DNA of 64,000 nt from assembly GCA_030280995.1 (NCBI GenBank), contig JASXTE010000002.1, positions 26,323,683 to 26,387,682 of the forward strand, in the 5' to 3' direction. Origin of the DNA: Hemileia vastatrix. Its lineage: Eukaryota > Basidiomycota > Pucciniomycetes > Pucciniales > Zaghouaniaceae. A program made the position numbers and the translations under genes. Shown here in pieces: positions 10,402 to 19,890 of the stretch. Below the pieces are notes generated by a model. That model was not told the origin of the DNA. It searched no databases and saw only the letters and a list, made by a program, of their open reading frames with translations. Each line of letters begins with the position of its first letter. The stretch's first letter is position 1.

Positions 10402-13400
10402 TTGATAGAATCTTTTCCTATGGCCTTTGCTCATGGGTCACATGAACTGGGATTAGTTAAAGAGGAAATGAAACTATCATTGTCTTGCCCATTAACTGAT
10501 ATACCACCTAGCTTAAAGAAGAAGACTTATCCTGCTTCTCCCACAAAGAGAAAAGATATTGAAGACAATATCTCTACCCTTTTAAAAATTAATATTATTG
10601 AAAAGGTAGTTGAAACACCTAAATATTGTGTTATCTAACCTGTCCTAATTTCTTATGAGAAAGATAAAGCCAGGTTATGTGGTGATTATAGAGCACTAAA
10701 TACTTATACTGTTGATGATATCTACCCTTTACCTAGAATCAGCTCTATACATGCTACTTTACAGGGTGCTAAATATATTAGCTGTTTGGATGGTAATAAA
10801 GGATATCACCAGGTACCTGTTGAGAAAAATTCTCAGAACTTTCTGATGATTGCCACTCATATGGGTATTTATAAGTATATTAGGATGCCATTTGGCCCTA
10901 AAAATGCCCCTTCAGTTTTCCAAAAAGTAATGGATAACACATTCCATCAAGAAATAATTGAAGGATGGCTGATGGTTTATATTGATGATATAATTATATT
11001 ATCAAAAACATTTGAGAACCATCTTAAACACCTGTGTAAATTATTCCAGAAAATGGATGAAATAAATATGACACTTGCTTTGAAGAAATGTAAATTTGGT
11101 TTCCATTCTTTAAAAGTTCTTGGTCATGTTGTTTCAGGCTTACAGATATGTGTTGACCAGAACAAAGTGGCAGCCATACAACAGGTGAAGGCTCCTACAA
11201 CAGTGAGAGAGCTCCAAAGTTTTTTGGGAATGTGTGGATACTATAGACAGTATATTAAAAATTACCAAGTCATAGCTTTACCCCTTACCCAATTAACTAG
11301 AAAGGATGTTGCTTTTGTCTGGAATAGTGAAAGACAAAGAGCCTTTGACACTATGAAACACTGTTTGATGTCAGCACCAATTCTTGCTTTACCTGACTTT
11401 AATCAACCATTTGTTTTGTACACTGATGCCGGTTTCATTGGTCTTGGTGCTGCCCTCCATCAAAAACAAGTGATAAATGATAAAGTTTCAGAAGTAGTAA
11501 TTTGTTATATTTCAAGAACCTTGAGAAATAGTGAATTGAAATATGGTGCTACTCAATTAGAGTGTTTAGCTGTAGTATGGGCTCTAGAAAAGCTTCATTA
11601 TTACCTAGATGACCAGAAATTTGAACTTGTCACTGACTGCAGTGCAGTTAAATCCCTTTTAAACTTGAAAACACCTAACAGACATATGTTCAGATGGCAG
11701 CTGGCTGTTCAAGAGTACAGAGGGAGAATGACAATTATTCATAGGGCTGGTATTTTTCACTCAAATGTGGATATTTTATCAAGGTTACCTTTACCAAATG
11801 ATGACTCTAATCCTGCTTATGATCCTGAGGATAAAATTATTCATATTCATGTGATATATGTGGTTGATATGGAGGAAGAGCTATTACAGCTTATTCTGGA
11901 ATCATATAATAAGGGCACTGACTTGAAAAAGTTATGCACCATATTAAATGATCCAAAGAATGCTTCAATACAAGCATTAATTAAAACCCTTCCACCAAAG
12001 TACCAAAAAGCTTTGGAAAAAGGTAAATTTTCAATTGATGAAGGATATCTATATTATAGAAGAAAGTTGAGTAATGTTATTGTTATTCCTCCTTCTATGA
12101 AAGAAATCATCTTGAAAATTTGTCATGATGACATATTAGCTGGACATTTTGATCTTGACAAAACAATGATCAGAATTAAGAACACTGCTTGGTGGGCTAA
12201 TATGTCTGAAGACACAAAATTATATGTTGAATCTTGTGATTCTTGCCAAAAATCAAAAAGATTAACTGGTAAAAGATCAGGATTAATGCAACATATTGAA
12301 CCTCCTGATGCTCCATGGCAAATAATAAACATGGATTTTGTAACAGTATTACCTATTGCTGGTAAAGACAGTAATAACTCTTGTTAGGTTATTGTGGACA
12401 GATTCACAAAAATGTGTAAATTTATCCCTACGCACAAGGATGTTTCCACTAAAGAATTAGCTTACTTTTGGTGGTCTCATATGTTTAATACTGCTGGTTT
12501 TCCTAAAGCCATAATCTCTGACAGAGACCCTAAATTTACTTCTGAATTTTGGATGTCTCTGATGGATGTTTGTGGTTGTGATCTGAAACTTTCTACTGCC
12601 CATCACCCTCAGACTGATGGTTTAGTTGAAAGAATGATTCAGACTTTAGAGGACATGATAAGAAGATATTGTGCCTTTGGCCTTGAGTATAAAGATAATG
12701 ACAGATTCACTCATGATTGGGTTACCTTACTTCCTGGGTTAGAATTTGCTTAGAATAGCACTGTTCATTCTGTTACTCAAAGAAAGCCTTTTGAGCTATG
12801 GCTTGGATATGTTCCTAATACTCCTGCCCGAATTCTCAATAACAAAATACCTAAATTGGATATACATCCTGGTGTAAAATCTTTTCTTTAAATGCAACAA
12901 ATATGTAGAAATCATGCTCAAAAATGTATTGAAAAATCATTTGAATATGAGAAGAAAAGATGGGACAAATCCCATAAAGAATAAACTTTTAAAAAGGGTG
13001 ATGAAGTGTTGATTTCTACTGTCCACTTCAACTTACAAGGTAATAACAAATTAAAAGATCCATTTGTTGGTCCATTTGTTGTCAGAAGAATGATTGGAGA
13101 TAATGCAGTTGAAGTTATTCTGTATTCTCCATATGACAGAAAACATCCTGTTTTTCCAATATCTCTTTTGAAACCTTACACATCCAATAGTGATTTATTT
13201 CCAAAAAGGAGGGGTAGACCAAAGAAAACCCCAAATGAAATCACTGAAACAGCAGAAATTGAAAAAATTCTAAATGACAGAATAGTCACTGCTGAAAAAG
13301 GTACAGAATACTTATTGAGATTCAAGAATAAATCATCTGAATATGATTCTTGGATACCTGGGAAGGAGATATCTAATCTTCCTACTCTACTAAAAAAGTA

Positions 13401-13419
13401 TAAAAAGAAAAAATCATAG
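10402..13419 (+). pseudogene. pol of E2 (RT-RNase H-integrase-chromodomain), five nonsense codons
   Basis: This is a single reading frame broken only by stops at 10636, 12385, 12751, 12889 and 12982. RT shows CGDYRALN, LDGNKGYHQ, the PFGPKNAPSVFQ block and the catalytic YIDDII (about 10978-10995). RNase H starts LYTDAGFIGLGAA. Integrase has the HHCC finger (HDDILAGH...CDSCQKS) and the DDE core (NMDFVT, SDRDPKFTSEFW, ERMIQTLE). The C-terminus (about 13255-13415) is a chromodomain-like segment with IEKILNDR, YLLRFKNKS and WIPGKEISNL. That segment would tether integration to modified chromatin. In E3 the matching stop positions are mostly sense codons, so these are recent mutations. Confidence 0.9.
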
Positions 13420-13440
13420 CATTTTTTTTATTGTTTTTTT

Positions 13441-13453
13441 TAGAGTGAGGGAG
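13441..13453 (+). promoter_or_regulatory. polypurine tract of E2
   Basis: A T-rich run followed by the purine-rich TAGAGTGAGGGAG directly abuts the 3' LTR, the position expected for the plus-strand primer. Confidence 0.6.
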
Positions 13454-14259
13454 TGTCAGCCAGGCTACTAGACTTACCCAGTGAAATAATTAATTATTTA
13501 CTGGATGAAGCCGCACCTTATCATTTTAATTATTATTTAATTATAATTTAGTTACATTAAAATTAGTTATAATAAATTAACTAATAACAGAATGATAAAA
13601 TTAAATAAATAATTAAAATTAAAATATAAAATTGTCCCTTATATTTTTCTCTAACACCGTGCTCATTTGACAGGTTGGAAAAAATAAAAATTTATATTAA
13701 AAAATAGATATTAAGTTAAAATAAGATTTTAATATTCAAATAATATTAAGTATATACAAAAAATTCAAATTTCTTATTTAGAATTGACTTCTACAGTAAA
13801 TATTAAATAAATCGATGTATTTCTGACATACTCTGTAAATACATCTTTTTGACGCCTTCTTTTTAGAATAACTTTATTATTTGAAAATACTCCTTCTGGA
13901 ATATTCTTTTCTCTCTCTCATACTACTGTTTTTAGAATTTGATTGCCGTGCTTTGTCTCTCCTTTGCCTATATAAGGCCCCTCTTTTTGTTGTCTTTTAA
14001 TCATTCCTTTACTACATCAATTTATTACAACAATAACAAATAAAAAACTTATTCTTATAATCTATACCATTAGTATTTACAATACGTAACTCTAATATAT
14101 AATTTATATCAATATTTTAATCATACCTCTTTTAATTGAGTAAAATAATCATCCTTGATTTAAGAGATACGTACAAATTTGTTGAGAGTCCATTTAAACC
14201 TTTAAAATCCTCGTAAAAACTTCATACCAAGACTTCTAGACCAAAAGCTTACCTTGACA
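13454..14259 (+). repeat. 3' LTR of E2
   Basis: This is the 806-bp partner of 5562-6367, with the same ends and about six substitutions. It contains the TATA box at 13969-13977 and is followed by the CTTCA target duplication (14260-14264). Confidence 0.95.
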
Positions 14260-14264
14260 CTTCA

Positions 14265-15092
14265 AGCCTATTGGTTTTAGTGTTTATGTGTGGATGTTGT
14301 GTTTTTGTTAGAAGGTACCCAGGGGGGCATCTAAATTGTATTTTGGAAAGTGTGAAGGTAACTAATGAGCTGACTGCTCTGTAGAACAGTTACCCCAAAA
14401 TGTCTGTTTCAAGTATTTTGTTTGTCCTAGTTGAATCCTAGTTCTGGTTTTTGTTATTCAGGTTTTAGTAGACTATGACTTTAAACTGGCTTTGGACTTG
14501 CTTCTTTGTTATCTTGGAGTGGCAGCTGATCACTTCTGGTCTCCCATCATTTTTACTTATTAGAGGGAGCCCACCCAGTGATCATTTCTTTAGACTGGAC
14601 TTTCTATGGAGCCAGACATTTTCTTTTTCCTTTTCTTTTTTCTGATTTTTGGTTTATGGTTGTGTTTGATAGTAGTTTTAGATTATTTTCTTTTTTCTCT
14701 TTTTTTCTTTTAATTTTTTTATGGGGTTTATTAGGATGTAAAGAGGGAAAAATCACAAAACTATGGTGTTACCACATCAGGGTCACCTAGATGTGGGCAA
14801 GCATTGGTGGGGAAAGGCTCATAAATTGGCCGGGAAATGCTATTTTCTCTTTTATTTATTTCATTTTTTTAAATTATTTTCTTTAATTTCTAATTTTTTA
14901 TCTTAAATCATTTAAAATATTTAATTGTGTATCCACATCAAGGTACACCTGGTTTTGGGTAAGGTATCAGGGGATTGGCTCATCAATCGGCTGGGGGATA
15001 CCATTTGTAATAATCATTTATTTCATATTATTTTATTCCTTTCATTTTAATTTCATTTTCAAATTTTTTTAGTATGTTATTAGTTTAGTGGA
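14265..15092 (+). other. post-pol structured noncoding region, G1 part 2
   Basis: This continues the region cut by E2 and is collinear with G2 36905-37826. Three inverted repeats are visible. The first is GGTAACT...AGTTACC (14356-14396) enclosing GAGC-tgact-GCTC. The second is GATCACT...AGTGATC (14528-14583) with an inner CTCCC/GGGAG-type pair. The third is CCACATC...GATGTGG (14771-14797), followed by a related copy at about 14931-15003. All have counterparts in G2 and G3. No open frame is shared between copies. Confidence 0.65.
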
Positions 15093-15155
15093 TAAAAATA
15101 AAAATAAAAATAAAAAAATAAAAAATAAAATAAAATAAAATCAAATAAAACAAAA
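15093..15155 (+). repeat. A-rich AAAAAT-type microsatellite
   Basis: Short imperfect runs of AAAAAT and AAAAT lie between the post-pol hairpins and the 3' end of the antisense gene. In G3 the same place, read on the other strand, holds the 650-bp ATTTTT array at 56441-57090. Between here and 15228 there is only AT-rich sequence. Confidence 0.7.
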
Positions 15156-15228
15156 TTTTTTATATATCTGTTAGCTGTTATTGTTTAGTGTTATTTTTTT
15201 CTATTTAGTATTTTTTTAATTCTTTTAT

Positions 15229-16798
15229 TTAATGATGGGATGAAGAAGCCTCTGGCGGTTGTTCCGTATGGTGTTGGTGTTTTTGTTTCTTGTTTGTATT
15301 AGAGGAAGAACTGTGTTCTTTGTAGTGCAGGCGGCTGAAGAAAGTATACAGGCTATAGTGGTCAGGAACAGGGTCAAAAGGTAAACTGTGGGAAGAAGCA
15401 GAAGAAGCAGGAAGGGAGTGCTGGAAAGTGTGCTTGATAATTTGACACATCTTCCAGTGGTCATCAAGGAGTTGTTTTCTCAGATTCTTCTCAAAATCAT
15501 TCAACAGACCATGTAGAGAAAAGGAAAATACTTAAGCATTTTTGGGCACATCATGCTAAGGTGTTGCTTCATATCAGCATAATCCAGTTTCAAACTAGTT
15601 TCTAGGGGTTGGCCAGTAACAAATGCAGTTTCAGGAGGAGGGGTTCCAACTAAAAACAGAAGAATTGGTTCAATAATTATTCTCTGTTGAAGAAATTGAA
15701 TTTTGTTATTTTATTTTGGTACTTACAGATTGGGAGATACTCAAATTTGTAAGCAGCTGGAATATGGATGGCTGAAGAGTGTTGAATAGGTGTTGTAGGA
15801 GGGTCCACCAGATGGAGGTATGGATTTTCAGGGTCATCCTCTAAATGGTGCTGAGAAGATGAAGGAGAAGAAGGAGGCTCCTGTGACCTGGTTTCAGCAG
15901 CAGGGCTGTTGTTGTTGTTATTGTTTATATTATTTCTTGGTGCAGGTTTGGTAGATACTGGTGGAGGAGTTCCAGGTTGATTGAAGGAAGGACCAGGAGA
16001 TGGTGATCTGCTGGATGAAGATCCAGAAGAAAGAGAAGTATCAGAGGAAGAATTGGTGGCCAGAGTAGAGGTGAAGTTGTTTCTCTCCAAAGTAACAGGA
16101 GTTTTGCGTTTAGAAACAGTGTTGGCTTTTCTGGTATTTGCAGTGGGTCCTCTAGGAAGCTTTATGGAGATGTTGGAGTTTCTGGTGTTGATAGAAGAAG
16201 AAATGGTGGTGGTATGCATTTCTCTGGGAGCATTAGGAGGTTGTGGTGTGGAGTTATTGGTGCTGGATGGAAGAATTTGGTTGTTCTCTGGTTGAAATTT
16301 GAAGTTCTGAGCCTGATTATTGTTTTCTGACAAGGCAGGTGGGCTGCCCAAAGTGGGGAAAGCCGCCTGTACGCGGTCTAGCAGCCTAGGAGCTGACTTT
16401 GACGCCATTTTTGCTGAATTTTCTGAGAGGAAAGCAGATTCTTGAGAAGATAAATCTGGTCTTTTAGGAACGGTTTTTGAAATTGAATGGTGGGATCTTC
16501 TGGAAGGAGCAGAAGACAAAGAGGAAGAAGAAGGTCCAAGCTCTGGTGACCTGGTAGGAGATCTGGATATATATTTGTGTGAGGGTGAAGGCGGAGGTAT
16601 TGAGTCGTTGAGATCTCTGTCACACCTTTTCTTTTTGGAATTGCAATAATCACAGGCCCCATTATAGAATTTGGCCTGGGAAGTAGGAAGAGTGAATGTG
16701 CAAGGTATGCACATGTGTGTGCACTTCTTAAAAGCGTAGTCCTTAGGAGCAGTGAAGCAGGGAAGGTCCGATGGGTCAAAATTTGGTGATTCAGCCAT
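15229..16798 (-). pseudogene. antisense cargo gene 2 of G1: Zn2Cys6-like Cys-cluster protein (frameshifted)
   Basis: Start ATG is at 16798. Exon 1 (16798-15727) and exon 2 (from 15649) are joined in phase by a 77-bp intron with GTAAGT and TTTTTAG ends. Residues 14-60 hold a Cys cluster ending CDYCNSKKKRC. Compared with the G3 counterpart the first Cys is Phe23 (TTT), and an extra Cys30 is present. A Ser/Pro/Asn-rich linker of about 290 residues follows. The helical tail is split: the frame stops with TGA at 15503-15501, and the homologous continuation LNDFEKNLRKQLL lies in another frame down to 15229. The family resembles fungal zinc-cluster DNA-binding proteins, with the basic residues in the second half. 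The gene is convergent to pol and downstream of a hairpin array. Confidence 0.75.
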
Positions 16799-16939
16799 AA
16801 CCTGTGAAGGAGAAATAGTGGAAAGAAAAAAGATGAATAAACAGATTTATCAGAGATGTGTAGATGGTGAAGAAAGAGGGGGAGTTCAGCAGGATGGCTG
16901 TGGAGCATTGTGCATGGAGGCGGAACCGCCTTTGCTATG

Positions 16940-17441
16940 CAACAGTCCGTCAAGACTTTAAACTGAAAATTGGAAGACAGTCTGTCAAGACTTTAAACTG
17001 AAAATTGGAAGACAGTCCATCAAGACTTTAAACTGAACAATGCTCAGTCCATCAAGACTTTAAATTGAGAAATGGTACAGTCCCCCAAGACTATATACTG
17101 AGGATGGTTTAAGGGTTGAGTCCTTCAGGACTATAAACTGATTATGGGAGTTGGTGTGATTATGGCAGAGGTCATCCAAGGGGGAGTCTCTGAATTTTGT
17201 TAAGGCAAGTGTGGAGGTAACTGATGAGATGGCTGCTCTGTAGAAAAGTTACCCCAGAATTTTAGTTTGTTTCTTTGGGTCTTAAATATTTTTATCTCTG
17301 GTTCTGTCTTTTGATTTAGGTTTATAGTCCCCCAAGACTATAAACTGAGGGTTTTGAGTCCCCCAAGACTATAAAATGAGGGCTGTTAGTCCCCCAAGAC
17401 TTAAAACTGAGGATTAGTCCCCCAAGACTGTAAACTGAGGG
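16940..17441 (-). repeat. array of 22-nt hairpin repeats between the two cargo genes, G1
   Basis: Read in gene sense, about ten copies fit CAGTTTAW-AGTC-N6-GACT. They lie near 16945, 16979, 17010, 17044, 17078, 17120, 17325, 17355, 17387 and 17414. AGTC and GACT pair across a six-base loop such as TTGGGG or TTGACG. The first four are spaced 31-34 bp and the last four 27-32 bp. A copy of the GGTAACTG...AGTTACC hairpin module (17213-17255) is embedded in the middle. The same kind of array occupies the same slot in G3 (54765-55230). Confidence 0.8.
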
Positions 17442-17517
17442 ATTTTTTATGATGATTGGCAACATTCAGGAAGTCAGGAGAAGTCAAGAATTTTTTATTT
17501 CTAAGTCAAGAGATTAA

Positions 17518-18154
17518 TTAAGAGTCATGAGGCAGAAGAGAATCAAGAGATGTAACAAAATGTTCAGAATTGGCTTTGAACTGGTGTATGAGGTTCTTCC
17601 TTTTCTCAAGATCCTGTGGGTCCCTAGCAGGAGTGGATTGGAAGTAGTTTAGTAAGAGATGCTTCTGTTGAGAATAATGATGTTGAAATTTGTCCTTAAT
17701 GGTGGGAAATGGGTTAGGTGGGGGTGCTTCAATAGTTCCCACATTATCATCATTGCTGCCAGGAGGGAAAGGAGCTGGAGATTTGTCAGATTGGAATTCA
17801 GTATGAAGAAGTTTTGTGCTTACCATCAGATGGACTAGGGATGGTAAAGCTAGTGGTAGTAGTGGTGTTGGCACTCTTTTTTGAATTGTGTAACTTGTGG
17901 ACCAGTCTGGGAATCAGGATTGATGGCCTGGATCTCTTGGTGGTGGTGGAAGGTGGATCAGGTTGTGGAGAAGGAGAAGAAGTTGCAGAGGACAATAGAC
18001 CAGGTCAGAAGCAAGTCTTCTTTCTAGAGTGGCAGGAATCACAGGAGGTTCTGTAGGGATGAGCCGCTGGTGAGATAGTACAGATGAGAGTGTTGTCAAT
18101 GCAGTATTGGCAGGGGCCCATGTCAGTAGCAGATTTGGAGAGAAATCTGAACAT
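17518..18154 (-). pseudogene. antisense cargo gene 1 of G1: Zn2Cys6-like protein with one internal stop
   Basis: Exon 1 runs 18154-17824 and exon 2 runs 17774-17518. The 49-bp intron has GTAAGC, a CTGAC branch site and CCAG, and the phase is kept (588 nt in total). The Cys cluster is C15-x2-C18-x6-C25-x12-C38-x2-C41-x6-C48, the same spacing as in G3 gene C. One codon later comes TGA (18007-18005), after which the same frame continues through a Ser/Pro linker to the tail motif YFQ-x-TPA-x4-DL-x-KR. TGA could derive from CGA by one transition. The start lies 49 bp from the LTR edge, so transcription would have to begin in or beside the LTR. Confidence 0.75.
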
Positions 18155-18190
18155 GGTGGTTGTGGTAAAGAAGAATGTGTAAATTCTTTA

Positions 18191-18202
18191 TTGGAGGGAG
18201 GA
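18191..18202 (+). promoter_or_regulatory. polypurine tract of G1
   Basis: TTGGAGGGAGGA abuts the LTR start TGTGGTCTTCC. G3 has TTGGAGGGAGAA at the equivalent place on the minus strand (53373-53362), although the two LTRs are strongly diverged. Confidence 0.65.
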
Positions 18203-19292
18203 TGTGGTCTTCCAACATTGGCAGAGCCCTTTGTTGGTTTATTTGGTTTTGTTTTGGTATGCCTTAAATGGCATTGTTTAAATAATTAGGTATTTTTTTG
18301 GAATTACGCAGCAAATATTAAGACTACGGGAAACTGAATGCTACCATTGGATAGCCCTGTTTTTTTCTCTATATTCTATGTTTTGTGAAAAATTTTCATA
18401 GCATAAGTATTTGGGGGATAATTTCTAACTTTTCATTTTTAAAAGATTGCTGTTGAATTTTGTTTTTTGTGTTTTATGGGCTAACCTTAAGTCTTAGGGT
18501 TAAGTGCTTAGTACCATTGGAAAGAGCGGAATTTCTCTACATTTTGTGTCTCAATGTTGTTATAGTGTAATTATGTGTTTAAAGGGTTTTAGTAATTGTA
18601 GGTGAATTTTCTAAGTAGTTGGGTGATCTTGGTGGTTTTCTGGCTTCAGGGTGGTCAGGCCGCTTCAGGCAGGCTTCCCGGTGCCAGGCGGACCGCCCGC
18701 CTCAGTGCTAGAGGGCGGGAAGGGCTTCTAGGGTGGTTTAATGCAATTTGGTGGTCAGAAACGCCGGATTTTTAGGTGTGCATGGGATCTTGATTAGTAG
18801 TCTGTGTGTATATAGTGATTAAGACAGTTTGGGGCAACTCAAATTATCATTCGACCATATGGCGGTGATATCCTTGTTCCTCACTCAGTTTTCACTGTTT
18901 GTTGGCCACAATTTGGCTGTTTTTGTTGCAAGTAAGTTCTTCATTTAGCTTAGCTTAGCAACTGTTCTCTCTAGTGTAGTATTGCAAGCTATATCAAGTA
19001 TTATTGCTGTCTCTGGTGTGGATTTGCAACCTACATCAAGTATTATTGCTTTATCTAGTGTGGACATTATTCTACATTTCAGTTCTTTGGTTTGGTAGTC
19101 TGTCTGGAGGCTACTTTCTAGACTGATCAAGAAGTCAAGTGTATTGGAAGAGGGGCTTTTGGTAAACAGGAACCAATTTACTGTAGCAGGTAAATCTCAC
19201 TTGTTTTTCTAAAGGGACAGGGGCTTTTCTCTCTGGTTTTACTCCAACTCCCTTGGTCAAGGCCTATAGCTAGTACTATAGGATTTTCTACA
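18203..19292 (+). repeat. 3' LTR of G1
   Basis: This is about 1090 bp, starts TGTGGTC and ends TCTACA. It is clearly homologous along its length to the G2 5' LTR (28725-29828), including the shared blocks TATGCCTTAAATGGCATTG-like, GGCTAACCTTAAGTCTTAGG and CTCCCTTGGTCAAGGCCTAT. It contains a GC-rich stretch (18655-18725) and a TATATAG sequence near 18808. The sequence after it (AAGTA...) is coding-like relic DNA. Confidence 0.85.
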
Positions 19293-19294
19293 AA

Positions 19295-19890
19295 GTAGCT
19301 GAAAATAAAAGATTAGATGATAAAGAATTAGCCCCTCCTAGAAACAGACTCAAGAAAAGAGTTTCTGCTAGTCTTGGGACAACTCAATCAATGTCAAAGG
19401 CGTTTTTTATGCTTATGGGGAGATTGTTAATAAATGAAAATAAGGTTACATTTTTTACTTTTGTTTTGACTAAAGAGTTTTTCTTAATTTATTTCTCTTA
19501 ATCTTAAAAGTTAAACTTGTTTCAGAAAAAGAACAAGTACGAATTGAAATAATGAAGTTTCAGTCTCATGAAAAAACTGCAGAACATCAACTACTTTTTG
19601 AGGAAAAGAAGTGGTCTCATTCACAATAAAAGTAGGAAACCTTTTTAGAAGTTGAGTAAGATTGTTTAGATTTGGAGAGGGAGATGGTTAGGATTCAAAT
19701 AGAGGATGATGGAAAATTCAAAAATAATCTATTTCAATTGGAAAACGCCAAAATTCAGTTACAGGCTTATTAATTAAAAATGAAGCAACTTGATGCTGAA
19801 AAATCAGGAAATCAAGCTTTTTTACTTGCCTATGTTAATGAAAATAAGTCAAATTCTGATATTAAAGACTTGCATTCTTTACTTAGTTAA
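19295..19890 (+). pseudogene. relic of a coiled-coil protein gene at the right flank of G1
   Basis: Directly after the G1 LTR an open stretch (19295-19498) encodes a basic segment with NRLKKRV and SMSKAFFMLMG. A shifted frame from 19513 onward encodes a Lys/Glu-rich coiled coil for about 120 codons, with TAA, TAG, TAG and TAA stops. The frame change may be an intron (19445-19510) or an indel. The 5' part of the gene is missing and would lie left of G1, so G1 probably inserted into it. The composition resembles C-termini of SANT/Myb-like TE-associated proteins, but no motif is decisive. Confidence 0.45.

Larger units (their letters stand above)
5562..14259 (+). mobile_element. Ty3/gypsy chromodomain LTR retrotransposon E2, full length
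   Basis: This is a complete 8.7-kb element flanked by the 5-bp duplication CTTCA (5557-5561 and 14260-14264). Both LTRs are 806 bp, start TGTCAG and end TTGACA. They differ by about six substitutions and no indel, so insertion was recent relative to the host element G1. Internal order is primer-binding site, a long leader, gag with zinc knuckle, protease, RT, RNase H, integrase, chromodomain, polypurine tract. Despite young LTRs the coding region has a frameshift and several nonsense codons, so this copy could only move in trans. Confidence 0.95.
1..19292 (+). mobile_element. Ty3/gypsy LTR retrotransposon, copy G1 (5' end outside window, split by E2)
   Basis: This is the 3' two thirds of a large family G element. 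It runs from the end of gag through protease, reverse transcriptase, RNase H and integrase (to about 5280), a post-pol region (5281-5561 and 14265-15155), two antisense Zn-cluster genes (15229-18154), a polypurine tract and a 3' LTR ending at 19292. E2 (5562-14259) is inserted in the post-pol region; removing it and one CTTCA duplication restores collinearity with copy G2 around 36905-36950. Base 1 aligns with about base 31337 of G2, so the 5' LTR and most of gag lie left of the window. The coding part is decayed. Confidence 0.85.

Noticed and set aside
15981..16295. 104-codon plus-strand frame opposite cargo gene 2 of G1
   Set aside because: It is the complement of a Ser/Pro-rich coding exon, rich in Glu and Val from that composition, with no motif.
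16940..17441. Regularly spaced 22-nt repeats resembling a CRISPR array
   Set aside because: The genome is eukaryotic, the repeats vary, spacings are uneven (27-47 bp and more), there are no cas-like genes, and the same motif is dispersed and also coding elsewhere.
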